Shown: piece after piece, positions 1-11,765 of the stretch
Numbering within the stretch: the first letter of the stretch is position 1
Layout of the letters: each line of letters opens with the position of its first letter
Origin: Punctularia strigosozonata HHB-11173 SS5
Lineage: Eukaryota; Basidiomycota; Agaricomycetes; Corticiales; Punctulariaceae
DNA: 64,000 nucleotides
Assembly (NCBI RefSeq): GCF_000264995.1
Contig: NW_006767433.1
Span: 117,846 to 181,845, forward strand
Direction: 5' to 3'
Notes under the pieces: model-generated
Told to the model about the DNA's origin: nothing
The model's input: only the letters and a program-made list of their open reading frames with translations
Database searches by the model: none
Position numbers and translations under genes: made by a program

Positions 1-1037
1 CGTCGTCCGCCTGCTTCGGCTCTTTGCACAGGACGACGACGACGACGAGCTGCTCACTCTCTTTTGCTTAAACATACGCGCAAGCTGGTACCGACCTGCT
101 TCGCGCTTGGCTTGGCTACCTTCGATACGTCTATGCGCCCAGTTCATGAGGCTCATGCGTGGCTGGGAACACGGCGCCGGTTCATCGCGCTGGCTCTCTC
201 GGTACGGCATCCCTCGGGGCCGACACCCACACCTCCACTCGGATTCCCAAGAGCCGCGATCCGTGCCACACATACGAGCGCGTCTGGGCACGCCTAGCAC
301 GGCCTCACCGTCTACATGCTCTCTGAAAATCTCCGTCTCGCGATGCTTGGTCGAAAGTTCGCGTAAACCACACACACTCGTTCCACAGCGACGGCGGCGC
401 GACCCCCGTCGCCCAGCTCTCGAGGCGGCGGCGGCCATTCTATCGTGGCGAGCTTGAATCAAATGAGGTCGTGGCTTTCATGCGAAACGCGATAGGCGCG
501 GAAAGGGCAGTCAGAACGGTCGACGAAGTGGAGCGGGGCCATCCGGGCATACTTGAATTCTTTGCTTCCGTGCTCTCGTAGCCGATAGCGTGCAGGACCA
601 GACTGCGTGAATGGGTTTCGCCTGCGGTTTTTGATCGTGACTAGGGCGAATGATATTCGATCTACGCTATGTCGCGACCAGCTACTACTGCCCATGCATG
701 CAGAAGCCCCGACGCCAACGGCCACGTTCATCTGCCAGAGCATGTGTAAATCACAGATCGACTCTGGTTCTTGTCGGCTTTGATTGTCGAGTGTGATAGC
801 TGTCCCGTCGGAACTACATGCACGGCTACCTGCACTGTTTGAGGTTGTCAACGCGAGTGGATGAAATGGCTATCACGTTTTGCGTGCTGTTTCTTCCATG
901 CAGGCGGACAAATACGGCTCTATACGAGGTGGACTACGTCAACGCGCCGACTCGTCAACCAACACTAGATCGAACTTCTCTGAGCAGAATCGGATTACAA
1001 GTGCCATACAATGAATAGAACGAGATCGGTCGGCCAC
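1..1037. other. No gene supported
   Basis: I see no gene here with recognisable domains or a coherent splice pattern. A minus-strand frame at 459-851 is open for 130 codons. It ends in a basic, arginine- and histidine-rich stretch, but it has no family I recognise and no clear partner exon, so I do not call it. Confidence 0.4.
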
Positions 1038-2760
1038 CTACGCCGTCGATGTCAATCCGTCTGTGGGGTTCTGTACGTCCGCTGCGCCCGCTTCATCGAC
1101 ATCATCCACCTGTACGTCCCAAATCTTCACCGTCGTATCCTTGCCGCCCGAAACAAGCCGCTTGCCATCAGGAGAGAATCCGACGGAGTAGACGAAACCT
1201 CCGTGCTCGCCCAACGTCTCCATAACGCTCTCTCCCGTATGCGCATCCCACAACCGGATGGTGGTGTCGTAAGAGCTAGACGCGATGTACTTGCCGTCCG
1301 GCGAGAACGCCACCGACGGGACCATGTCGGTATGCTGCATTATCCTCCACTCCATAGTCCTCGTCTTAGCGTCCCAGATCGTGACCGATCCGTAGGTGGA
1401 ACCTGACACGATGCGCGTGCCGTCAGGCGAGTATGCGATGGAGCAGATCGGGTCGTCGTAGCCGTCGTCGCACGGTGTCGATCTACATTGGATAGCACTT
1501 CTTTCAGGACACGCTCGCGGTACTGCTTAGCGCTTGGCGGCAGCGAAGAAAGGGTGCTCAAAACGAGAGCAAGGTCGGTCACGTTCATCCGCATCTGCGT
1601 ATTCGTTCCGTAGCCGTCGATCAGGGTGTCGAGAGCTGCAAGAAGGCCGGTCGGGTCCAACTCGGACACATATCGCATCGCCTGTTTCCCCGTATCTAGC
1701 CTTCTATGTCAGCACAAGAGCAGGAGCGGCCAAGGAAGAGGTTCGCTGACCTGAAGCCATCAGTGGATCAAGTATATCACGTTCCGCATCAGGAAGTCCT
1801 CCGCTCGTGAGCTTGGTAATGACTGCCTTGGCCTTCACACCGAAGAATTGGGATATCTCGTACATAAACGATTCGACTCCTGGCCGAGTAGCGTCAACGT
1901 CTGGCAATGCCTCGATGAAGGCGCTATCCAGAAAAACCTCCTGATCGGGCTTGGCGGAGAGAACGCTGCACGCGACAATGGCGCTTATGAGATCTGTGGT
2001 GCGCGCTATGCGCACATCACGCTCGATGGATCGATCAGCCCGTAACACCTTCAGAGTCTCGTATAGTCGCGGTCCATTGGCGAGCTTCGAGATGGTCGTG
2101 AAACCATACCCTATTCCGGTATAAGTCATATCAGAACCGTTATCGTATATCAAGAGCTGGAGGGCGCACCGGGTGTCAGTAATATGTTGAAAATGCTCCG
2201 CTCGGTGCCGGAAAGTCCACGAATGATAAGAGCGTCCAATATCCTGGCTACTTTGCCGTAAAACATATCTGATAGTTTCTTCGATGCCGGTGCGATTTTC
2301 AATTTAACCCAGGAAGCGCTGAGATCCCGTCAAAGCCAGGCTTCGTCGCACAGAACTTCCCCAGCCGTCTGCATCCAAGTATGAGACATGTCGTCGTCGT
2401 CTGGGAACGCGGAGAGAGCGAAAAGGACGTTGATGATTTGCGGCAAGCGTATCCGTGGGTCTACTTCGATTTCTTGTTTAATTGCAGTCAAGGCCTTCAA
2501 GAAGGCGGAGGAATCCGCATTAGCTGTGGTAAGCTCCTTTTCACTATCTGGAGGGCGGTTGAAATCAATTGAAATTCGATATCAAAGTGCGACCCACCTG
2601 ATGATAACCATGTGATGAGAACCCCGCGATCGCTAGACGAAAGCTGACCCTTCAAGACATCCTGAACAACCTTAGGGGCCGATATATAGTGGTCATTCTC
2701 GATCCTCTCCTTGTCGTCGGCTATGGTTTCCCAAGTCAACAGGGGTGACATCGACGCCAT
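1038..2760 (-). pseudogene. Decayed gene: helical N-terminal part joined to a short WD40 remnant
   Basis: The frame starts at an ATG at 2760 and runs through several putative exons of a helical protein I do not recognise. It then meets about 2.7 WD40 repeats at 1038-1480, with typical FSPDG and IWD signatures. One intron near 1685-1750 has good sites and joins two exons in frame (PLMAS to DTGKQ). Several breaks suggest decay: an in-frame TGA in the part around 2330, a forced frame change near 2250-2300, and no splice site that brings the upstream frame (ending near 1475) into the WD40 frame. A functional propeller normally needs about seven blades, so the WD40 part is too short. The WD40 stretch may have been joined to this gene by recombination. 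The alternative is a living gene whose introns I mis-assigned. Confidence 0.5.
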
Positions 2761-2982
2761 AACCAACGTGGTGTGATTAAACAGTTGACTTCGCTGAATA
2801 ACACGGATATGACGAGTACGAGTACATAACGCAAGCATTTTCGCGACCACGCGACAGATCGTCGAGCGTTGACAGCATACACCTGAAAAAAGAGGAGAGG
2901 GTCTGAGGAAAGCTTGTGCACTCATAAGCGTGCGAACTTGCCTTCTAAGTCGCCTACGAAGGTTTGCGCTCTGTAAGATAGC

Positions 2983-4168
2983 CTACAGGAACCCACCACT
3001 GCTCCCCGTCCCAAAGCGATCTTTCAGTCCCGCAGAATCCTTGATAATGCGACTGCGCGTCTTGTCGTCCATCAGTCGACCGCCCATGCCCAGATCGCGA
3101 TCGCGGTCCCAGATGCCCTTGAACTCCTCCTCCTTCGTCGTGTTTTCGCGCTTGGCGTGCTTCGCGAGGAGGGTGTCGCCCCGGCTAGTACGCTGAAGTG
3201 AACGAACGACGTCAGAGCGGGCTTCCGCCCAGAGACAAGACGACGAGGCGTACGGTATACTCTTCGACGCCCCTCCGGATCTCCGCGTCCCGTCTCGCCT
3301 TCTTGGCGGCATTGACCGCGTCCTCGTCGTTCGTCGACGCGTTCTCGACCCGCCGCCGTTTTCCGGACACTTCGTCGGCGAGCCGCTGCTGACGCTCGGC
3401 GGGCGTCTCCGTCCAAAGCGAGTTGTCCGTGTCTCTCGTGCCCGATGTTTTGGTAGACGTGTTGAACTTGCGAGGTCGGCTGAGTTTTGTGGGGTCGAGA
3501 GCTGCGGACATCATGAAATTCGTGAGACGGGCGAGTCAAGTACGTCGAGAGGGGCTACTCACTGGCAAGGAGGCCTGAAGACGAAGGCGGCTTGAGCATC
3601 CACTCGTCACGTTCCAGTTTCTTGGGCTTTGCAGCTTCCTAGATGAGAAACGTACTCGATCAGCTCACGTCGTGCACACCACAGTAAGATCCCGACTTAC
3701 CTCCGCCGCCTTCCTCATCCGCTCCTCCCTTTCCATGAACTCCGTCACCGCATCCTTCTTTTCTGCGCCATAGCCCGCAGGAAGAGGTCGGGGGCCGAAA
3801 TCGTCATCTTCGTCATCGTCCTCGTCGCCGTACCCAGGCGCGCTATGCATGGGCTGGCCGAAACCAGGTGGCATGGCAGGTCCCACCAGTCGTTTCGATG
3901 CAGTACTCGAACCTCCAGCACCACCTCTCGATACAGCAAGATCCGGCGGTAACATCGGCACGTAGTCATCCTCGTCGTCGTCCTCGTCGTCCGGCGGAGG
4001 TTTCACGGTAGCAGGAGTCGGCCGTGGGGCATCGTCCTTTTCTCGAGATAGCACTGTACCAGTACGAGGGCGTTCTGGTCCTTCAGCATCTGATCTAGAA
4101 AGACTTTCAGACCGGGTGGCACCTGCTGCGAGGATGTGAGCTGGGATCTCCGGGCCAATGGACGACAT
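2983..4168 (-). CDS. GPALPP-motif (DUF3752) nuclear protein
   Basis: Four exons (4168-3701, 3638-3563, 3501-3254, 3192-2983) splice in frame to 333 residues. The first exon is acidic and disordered, with runs of Asp/Glu and a VGPAMPP motif of the GPALPP type. The second exon encodes the ERDEWMLKPP signature of the DUF3752 family. The C-terminal half is charged and helical. The DUF3752/GPALPP1 family is conserved in eukaryotes and its role is poorly known; nuclear or RNA-related roles are only suggested. The length fits the family. Introns have canonical GT-AG borders of about 60 nt. I am confident in the family and have no evidence on function. Confidence 0.85.
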
Positions 4169-4590
4169 GTTGCAGGTTGCGCCGCGCGGGCGCTTACCGC
4201 CGGGCTGCTGGGCGCTTGAGTGGCGCTTATTGTGTTAAACCTTGTTCACGGTGTCGGCCCGACGATGCCCGATGCAGGGGCCGGACTTCGCAGGGCTGGA
4301 GCTCGACGACGTCGACCGTAAACCCCCTGAGCAATGGCGCAACGGCCTTCAATGCTACGGCCGTCTGTAACTTGGCCAGTTCATCATCCTCCGCCAAGTA
4401 CCTAAGAAAAGCTCGGCAACGCATCTTGGCTCGGCCATAGACCGGTGAAGACGAAATCATGTTCCCCGGTTCGATACGGAGCTGAACTGCCGAACAGTTT
4501 ATAGGGACTTCGGTCAAAGAACTTTGGACTACACCCACTTGACCGCCTTCACGATTTCCCTCCTCAAATCCTGTCAAATCCCGCGAGGCC

Positions 4591-5891
4591 ATGTCGCAGC
4601 CAGTTCAGATGCGATCCGCGACGACGTCCGCGACGCCCACCATCGCGGAGCGCCCTCGACCATGGTACCGAAAACTCCTCGCGGCCGCGCTCTGGTTCGC
4701 CATGGACCAATGGTTCCTGATCATGGTCGGCATCCTCATCATTATCGCGTCCCAGGTTCAAGTCCCCGCTGCGCATCAGTCCATCAAGAGCGAGGTCATC
4801 AGCTACCTCTGCGTCGCGATCATCTTCCTCATCACCGGCCTGACGCTGCCCACCAAGATCCTCATCGCGAGCGCGTCTAGGATATGGTTGCACCTTTTCG
4901 TGCAGTCCTTCTGCTTTCTGTTGGACTCGGCGAGCGTGTTTGCGGTGGTGTCGATCATAGGGACGAACCACCATTTCATGGACGGCGGGTTGATGGTCGG
5001 CCTCATTTTTATGGGATGCATTCCTACTACGATATCATCGAACGTCGGTACGTCGTATACGCCCTGGATTACTCAGCGCGATCTGATGGAATACACCTAG
5101 TCATGACCCGCGCCGCGCACGGAAACGACGCCATCACCGTCGTCGAATCTACTCTCGGAAACGTCCTCGCACCCTTTCTTACCCCGCTTCTCATCAAGAT
5201 GTACCTCGCGTGCGACGCATGGTGGACCCACGCCGTTCCGCCCTCGGCAAGCGACCTCTCCGACCTCTACCGGCGCGTCTTCAAGCAGCTCGGCCTAAGC
5301 ATGCTCGTCCCCCTCTTCGTCGGGCAGCTCGTTCAAAACGCCTTCCCCGCACCCGTCAAGAAAATCATGACCGGGTACAAAGTGTCCAAGCTCTCGAGCT
5401 TCTGTCTGCTCGTCATCATCTGGTCCACGTATGACAAGGGGTTCGAGACCGGCACCTTCACCTCCGTCCCGGGGTCGAACATGATCCTCGTCGTCTTCGT
5501 CTCCGTCGGCTTCTACCTCCTTTGGCTGGCCCTCTCCGTCGTCCTATCCAGGCTGCTCCGATTCAGCAAGCGCGACACGATCGCGGTCGCCTACTGTGCC
5601 CCGGCGAAGACGCCGGCGATGGGTGTCCCCCTCGCGAACGCGATGTTCGCCCACCTCGACGGCGTCACCGCGTCCAAACTCCAGATCCCCCTCGTCATCT
5701 TCCAGGGACTGCAGATCGCGGGTGGCAGTATAATGACCATTCCGTTCCGGAGGTGGGTCAGAGACGAGGAGGAGCAGGCTAAGTTGCAAGCCGCCGCCGA
5801 CCGCACCAGCGAGACCACGGGCAACGATCAGGACGCTCCTGTTGGCGACATCGAAAAGCGGGGTGAAACACTGTCAGACGCAAAGCAATGA
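4591..5891 (+). CDS. RCH1: SBF-like membrane transporter (RCH1/SLC10A7 type)
   Basis: Two exons (4591-5047, 5101-5891) separated by a 53-nt intron give 415 residues with about ten hydrophobic segments. The sequence matches the bile acid:sodium symporter fold as found in yeast Rch1 and human SLC10A7. Supporting signatures are MDQWFLIMVG in the first membrane helix, LTLPTKIL, GLIFMGCIPTT, and TRAAHGNDA at the second-exon start. In yeast and humans this family limits calcium influx across the plasma membrane or secretory pathway; I infer the same here. The C-terminus is a short charged cytosolic tail. A decayed paralogue lies 1.2 kb downstream in the same orientation, so the locus was tandemly duplicated. 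Confidence 0.87.
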
Positions 5892-7117
5892 TGATCTTCC
5901 TGCATGCCGTAACGTTCTCCTTGGATCGCATTTAGAGAACCTTGTGAGTCTGCATTGTTCGATCACCCTGTTCACTCGCTCACTTCATCTACAGAATCTA
6001 CGCTAATCTGTTATGCTCACGTCAACACTCTAACGCATGCTTATCGATTCGTCACCTGTGTACAGTCTCATCTGAAAAATGCAGCTCCTTCAGCATGTGA
6101 ACATGGGGACCGAGCGTCCTGCTTCTAACCGCTCCGGCATTGGCGGAGTCCGGTATTCTCGATAGCCTTTGTGGCGCTCCGGCGCATCCGGCAGATGCCG
6201 CTGCTGCGCTCTACCGTCGGGAGCGCCTTGCTGACTTGTGTCTCCCTTTCCCGCGATCGTTCTTACTGCGAGAAGCTTGGCATTGGCTGAGACTGCACGT
6301 TGAAGTCGACTGCCCACAGTGAGGCGAGAGCGATTGTCGACGAGGTTGGAGTAAACCAACTGAACCCTCGTGTCGGTCGGCCAAGGCATCGGATCTCGAT
6401 TGCGACAGGTTTTGAACACCCTGGTACAACTTCGTCATGAGAGAATCCGTGGCGTTAGAGTGGTCTCATCCAATCGTACGTCTTGGCTCTCTTTTCAAGC
6501 TCAGTCAACGTTGCTCTCGCGAGTCTTTCATCTAGACTGCTTTCCGTTATGCTTTACCCACAGCGACACACGTGACGGCATTCCGTTCTTCTCCTTTGGA
6601 AGGTAGTCAACTCTCTGATTCGCACCGTTCATAGCCCCTTGACGATGAACGCTTTTCCCGAAAAGCGGGGTGGAGCGGAAACATGGCCTCTTGCCGCCAC
6701 GCTTGACGTCGGCGTGGCTCACTCCATTGCCCCCTCTCAATGTCGGAAGGCGACTGCGCATAGTTGGGGATGCGAATATTCGCCATTCTCCTTCGCGCAG
6801 TGGTGCGCACGGCGCTCCGTTGAGTGGAACACGAGCCATAGAAACACGATGCCAGCGCCTTGCCAAGGCTGATCTGGTATTGTCATGCATATTTCCGGTC
6901 GTGCAGAGCAGCGCCAGGGTGCATATCGATTCGGCACCTCTCATACGTTCTGCGAAAATCAAGTTCGCATCATCCTATGGTGTCCGTTATAAGCAAACCT
7001 CGATGTTCCAGGTCATGACTTTAGGAAATCCCTCACTTTCGATAAATAGTGGGTGTCCGTACCTGATACGCTCTTTGATGTTATCTCATACGTCGCAACC
7101 GCGTTGTCCAGAACAGG
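5892..7117. other. Intergenic, no gene supported
   Basis: About 1.2 kb between the transporter gene and its decayed copy. Short frames exist on both strands, but none has domains, a signal peptide or convincing introns. Confidence 0.5.
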
Positions 7118-8175
7118 ATGAGCGAGGTCAAAAATCGAAGTTCAGGCACTACCTCCATGAGGACGTCGACAGAGTCGTCCCCATCCCCAACCACATCGTG
7201 CAGGAGCGACCACTCTGATTTCGACGCGCCCTCGCCGGCATGATATGGCTCTTGATGGACCAGTGGTTCCTGATCATGGTCGGCGTGCTAGTTCTGCTCG
7301 CGTCCCAGATTCAAGTCCCAGAATCGCACCAAGCATCGAAGAGCGACGTTGTCAACTTCCTTTGCGTCGGGATCATCGTTGCGATCACGGGTCTTACGCT
7401 GCCCACACAGGTGCTAATCAAGAGCGCCTCGCGGATATGGCTACATCTATTCGTGCAGGTTTTCTCGTTCCTCCTTGATTAGGCGACCGTATTTGGCGTC
7501 GTCGCGTTGCTGGGAACGAACCACCATTTTATGGATGGAGGCCTGATGGTCGGGCTCGTTTCTATGGGTTGCATCTCAACGTTGGTGCGTCATCTCGAGC
7601 CACCGGCCCTCTCGCCCAGATCGCTGACGTCCTATGTAAAGTGATGACCCGAATTGCACATGGAAACGACGCCGTGACGGTCGTCGAGTCCACTCTGGGC
7701 AAAATCCTCGCGCCCTTCCTCACTCCCCTGCTTATGAGCATGTATCTTGCTTGCGACGCCTGGTGGACGCACTCCGTCCCGACCTCCTCGAGTGACTTCG
7801 GCCCGCTTTATCGACGCGTCTTCAAGCAGCTCGGGCTCAGCATGCTGCTGCCCCCTTTCGTCGGTCAGCTCGTCCAGAACATCTCCCCTTCGTACATCAA
7901 GACGATCATGACGAAATACAAGGTGGCGAAGTTATCAAGCTTCAGCCTGCTGGTCATCATCTGGTCGACATATGACAAGGGGTTTTCTTCGGGCGCCTTT
8001 ACGTCCGTCCCCGGGGCGAACATGGTCCTTGTCGTCTTCCTTTCCATATGCACTATGGCTCGCCACCAGCGTCGTCGCATCCAGAGTCGCAGGACTGAGC
8101 AAGCGGTATACGATCGCGGCCGGGAGTGTGGCGACGATACCGTTCAGGAGGTGGGTAAGAGAGGAAGAGGAACGA
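7118..8175 (+). pseudogene. Broken tandem copy of the RCH1-like transporter
   Basis: The sequence parallels the gene at 4591-5891 along its length. The match starts near MDQWFLIMVG and runs to the IPFRRWVREEEE region. Lesions are clear. The N-terminus is out of frame with the ATG at 7118. A TAG at 7480-7482 replaces the parent's Ser codon (TCG to TAG) after FLLD. A small deletion near 8045 shifts the frame. Forty-five codons present in the parent are missing after KRYTIA. Splice borders corresponding to the parent's intron persist near 7585-7642. No functional protein can be read. It is a tandem duplicate that decayed after duplication. Confidence 0.88.
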
Positions 8176-8794
8176 CTCGGAGGGGGTCCCAAATCAGTCA
8201 GTTGTATCTCCAGGGAGTTGTCCGACCCCATGAGGCTCGCGGACGGGTGGGATTCGGAATAAAGGGTGTGGACCATGAGGCAGGTGGATGCCGAGACTGG
8301 GATGCGTGATGCAGAAAACTGAAGGCTAGCAGGGATATGCAGTCGGGTCAGATAGCATAGCTCAACAGTAGCTGCATCGTGTTCTCCTTATCTATCGATA
8401 TAAAGCATGGGAAGACTGACTCCAAAATATACTTATTACTGACGCTGCAGCGGTGAGAGTTGCCGTGGGACGGAGGAGTAGGAGGCATCCAATAAGGGAT
8501 CATCTGTACGATGCTCGCGTTTTCAAGAAGAAATGACGGGATGGGTAGCTTGAGGCCGGAGCAGTTCGATATGCTGCCACGCTGATCAATAATCTCTCGT
8601 GCATCTATATACACGACGCCGACACATTTATTCGATACAGATTAACATTACTACGACCAGTACATTGCGGTGGTCAGACACACAACTTCGACGGCTTCCT
8701 ATATATGTCATCTTCATTGTTATGCGACTCCTTTTGGTCTCCAGTCAGAATACTGAGAGAGATGCCGTAAAGCCAACAAACCAGACTCACAGAT
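8176..8794. other. Intergenic, no gene supported
   Basis: Sequence between the transporter pseudogene and the 3' end of the next minus-strand gene. I see no coding or RNA feature. Confidence 0.45.
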
Positions 8795-9397
8795 TCAACC
8801 GTTTACGCCCACAGGACGCCCATTACTGAACGCCGATTCCACCATGTATCGCAGGAACGTGCTATCGCCTGTCGCGCACTTGGTGAGCTCTCTCGGCGCA
8901 GCGCCGGGCGTATCAACCCTCCACACGCGCGTGTCCTCGCCGAGGACAAGCACGACGAGAAAGCCATTGAGCATCGTTGGGTCGGCCAGGTTCCCAGCGT
9001 AGTCCCCTGTGTTCAGAGATCCGCCACCCGCATCGCTTGCCCGTCGCTTCACGTCGAACAGCGCGACAGGCCGACCATGAAGTCCACCGTCCACGGGCTC
9101 GAAGCCGTGTTGCATCGCCCACGCGCCTTCGACGCGTGTGACAAGGTAGTCCGGGCGTGCCGCGCCGTGCTGGACAGGCCCGCGCGTGGCGGATTGCGGC
9201 GGCTCGATCATGTAGGAGAAGGAAAGGGTGTAGATGGACGAAAGGATGGCCCCCAGTGCGCCGCCGAGCGAGGAAACGTCGCGCTCGGGTTGAACTGCTT
9301 CGGCTCGGAGGCGGCGGAGAGCCCAGTCGAGCTCGCGTTCGACGTTGGCGACCGCGGCAGTGATCGAGGCCGGATCAATGTGGTTAGTTGTGGCCAT
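8795..9397 (-). CDS. Small PD-(D/E)XK-like family protein, copy 1
   Basis: A single exon of 200 residues. It has two close relatives in this window (23264-23857 minus; 16762-17519 plus). The N-terminal half is helical. The centre has a PDY motif and, about 33 residues on, RPVALFDVKRR, followed by a helix with Asp-Tyr and then two hydrophobic strands (GFLVVLVLGED, RVWRV). The order PD, D-x-K, helix, strand is that of PD-(D/E)XK nuclease-like folds, and this is my inference from pattern only. There is no signal peptide and no other domain. It may be a nuclease, a DNA-binding relic of one, or an unrelated fold. No function can be assigned. Confidence 0.7.
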   Translation of the reverse strand: MATTNHIDPASITAAVANVERELDWALRRLRAEAVQPERDVSSLGGALGAILSSIYTLSFSYMIEPPQSATRGPVQHGAARPDYLVTRVEGAWAMQHGFEPVDGGLHGRPVALFDVKRRASDAGGGSLNTGDYAGNLADPTMLNGFLVVLVLGEDTRVWRVDTPGAAPRELTKCATGDSTFLRYMVESAFSNGRPVGVNG

Positions 9398-9680
9398 CGC
9401 GAAGAGGAGTAAGAGATGGTCTGCGGCGCTGCATCGATGGAGCTACTGATGTATAGACCAAATAAAGCCACGAAGAACAATGGTGCGCCTTAGCTTGGCT
9501 CAAGCGCTGAACATCGTGACCATATTTCAACACGTCGCGTCACAGGCGTCACACTCCTAAAGCAACACAGCAAGTCTACTTCAGCAGAAGCAAATAATAT
9601 GACATTGCACATTGCAACAATACGCTTGCAGACGTTCGCCCCTTCCATTCCTTGAGAACGGCACCCGACGTGGTCCCATC

Positions 9681-10112
9681 TCAAGCCGTGATGGTTATCG
9701 TCTCGCCGCCGCAAGTGAAGGTGCACGTAGAGCTGGATGGGCAGCTTGTGAGGATGTTCAGCCCTATGCACAGTATACGCAAACCCGCTCTTAACACTCA
9801 CTTAGGCAGCTCACAGATCGGGGGAGTAGGAGTGGCCCTGGGGTAGACGGTACTGGTGATGCAGGTAGCCGTGCATGTCTCACCGACCGTGCACCTGGTG
9901 TACAAGGTCACGTTTGGAAAAAGAGGACGATTGAATCATGTCTTACAGAGGCTCGTGACAGATGAGCGTGGTGGTGGGCACCGGGGCCTCCGTAATGGCG
10001 GGGGTAGCCAAAGCCCTGAACCGTCCATTAGCACACTTACGAGAAAACGTATAGAGCTCACCCACCCAACGCAGAGAGCAGCAAGGACGACGAAGTTGGT
10101 GAGCTTGCACAT
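9681..10112 (-). CDS. Small secreted cysteine-rich protein with two C-x4-C-x5-C-x3-C modules
   Basis: Four short exons (10112-10066, 10015-9947, 9894-9802, 9744-9681; 47, 69, 93 and 64 nt) splice in frame to 90 residues. The three introns are 50, 52 and 57 nt, all GT-AG. Residues 1-19 form a signal peptide with a likely cut after Ala-Leu-Ala. The mature part is Thr/Pro-rich and has eight cysteines, at 35, 40, 46, 50 and 66, 71, 77, 81. These are two identical C-x4-C-x5-C-x3-C modules joined by a Pro/Thr linker. A one-module relative lies at 11429-11765. No contiguous frame covers the protein, so it is easy to miss. It is probably extracellular; the role is unknown. Confidence 0.8.
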
Positions 10113-11428
10113 GTTGCGAATCAAATGTGTAGAGCCGTGATGTTGTCTTTCTACGATACCTTGCACGTCTTATATAGTCCAGTGTTGCGTAGTGAACGGA
10201 CTAGTCTCTTCCATTCCAGGTCGGCCGTGCCACGGCTGGTGCCCCAAGGCACTAAACTGGTACCCGTATCTACCCTGATTACGTTCGTACGCGGGATCGC
10301 GGCGGCAATTAGGAGAAACTGTGTATTCGACCATCATATTCATGATGGATTTAGTCCTCCCGCAGTACAGTCAGCCTTCGGAGTCGCCGTCCTGCAGTCC
10401 GAAGCGTCATCTCCCGTAGTTGAAGGAGCCGCACACTCAATCCAGACGGTTACATACCCAGGACCCTATCCCATGCAAGAATGTCTGGTGGGGTGTAGGA
10501 GTAGACCAACACGGTGGCAGCACCGACTTCTGTCGTTTGGAAGTGAGTGAACGTGCGCGGAATCCGCCTGGGTCTCAGCTGGTTCTGGGTTAGACACGCA
10601 GATATGCAAGCAGCGCCGAATCAGGGCAATCATTCCAGAGAGTGTTTGCCCTCTTGTTGCCGAGCATCAAAGCACAAGGAAAATCGGTGGAAGAGCCCGA
10701 ATAGGGCACACTCACGGACTGCTACGTCAGTCCGAGTGCCTCGGGGTACGCTCCATAACGACTAAAGGGTATAACGCCGACCAGGCGGTAGCCCAAGGGA
10801 ACCTAGTGCACAGTAAGCCTTGCGTCCGGCGCGCAGCCCCATGCCATCCTTGCCGCTTTTCCGATGAAGAGTGACGTACATCCGGGCAAGTGATCCCGTT
10901 GATAGTTTTTACCTTCGAGTACGGGGAAGATCGCAGTCTGGGGCTGTGGTGGCAGTTTTGAGATACACTCCGTAGTCCGCGGTTACAGACAAGCGCCAAA
11001 TGCGGACGATAGTAACGCCCAAGCCGTGGAGGCATCCAGTTATGGAATGTGCAGCGATGTAAACCGGGGCGGCTAAGTCTTTTAGGAAGCGACGGTGATC
11101 TGGTGAACGTCCGTTAGGCCGGCGCGTTGGACGCAGTGGACACGAGCAAAGCGAAAGAGGTGACCAAAGGCCTGAGAGAAAGTCACTGAATGGCTCATCC
11201 GATGCTGTGACTATGTTACGCCGTGACTTGCACGACCCAGATGTTCAACTCCCAACGTTCAAGAGAAGGCATAAGCCGAGTTCAGTTTGCAGCAACGGCG
11301 ATGCCATTCCATGTCATATATATACGAAGCGGTCACAAGGGCGAATATTTTCAAAAGGCGAAGATCTCTTGACAGGCCCACAAGATATGTGTATCACTCT
11401 CAATCTGAACCCGTTTTGATTTCAAGCA
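10113..11428. other. Intergenic between two secreted-protein genes, no gene supported
   Basis: I looked for a third member of the cysteine-rich family here. Cysteine-bearing minus-strand stretches near 10330-10450 and 10800-10950 exist, but neither has a signal-peptide exon or a full cysteine module. Nothing else is supported. Confidence 0.4.
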
Positions 11429-11765
11429 TTACGGACTAACTGTTTCCACGATGCAAACCAACGGGCATGGTCCGCCTCGTGTACACCTGTTCCTGGCTCG
11501 TGAGCATTCATACTTCACATTGCCCGCATCTTGTAATCCACTCACGCCGGGCAAATAACGGTGGTTGTCGGCGCGCGCTTGGAAGACGGCGACGTCGTAA
11601 TGATTGGTCCTCCGGGATTGTACGGCAGAGGTGTGTCAGGTGCCGGAGCAGCGAGAACGCTATGAAGAGCATTCTATCAGAGACGCGGTTTCATTGCTGA
11701 AGAAAGATCGCGGCTTACCTCCCGAGAGCTGCGGTAAGGAGGACAAAGCTGGCGAGTTTGAACAT
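11429..11765 (-). CDS. Small secreted cysteine-rich protein with one C-x4-C-x5-C-x3-C module
   Basis: Three exons (11765-11719, 11659-11546, 11492-11429; 47, 114 and 64 nt) give 74 residues. The first and last exons have the same lengths as in the gene at 9681-10112. Residues 1-19 are a signal peptide ending Val-Leu-Ala. A Lys-Arg at 43-44 could be a Kex2-type processing site. Cysteines at 52, 57, 63 and 67 follow C-x4-C-x5-C-x3-C, preceded by PTTTVIC, where the relative has PTTTLIC, and followed by ETVSP, where the relative has STVYP. The two genes lie 1.3 kb apart on the same strand and are clearly paralogues. It is probably secreted; the role is unknown. Confidence 0.78.

Noticed and set aside
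459-851. 130-codon minus-strand frame near the left end
   Set aside because: No domain, no relative in the window, no convincing splice partners.
10330-10450. Possible third secreted cysteine-rich gene (minus strand, ending C-T-A-G-G-L-N-P-S)
   Set aside because: No signal-peptide exon and only two cysteines with the wrong spacing.
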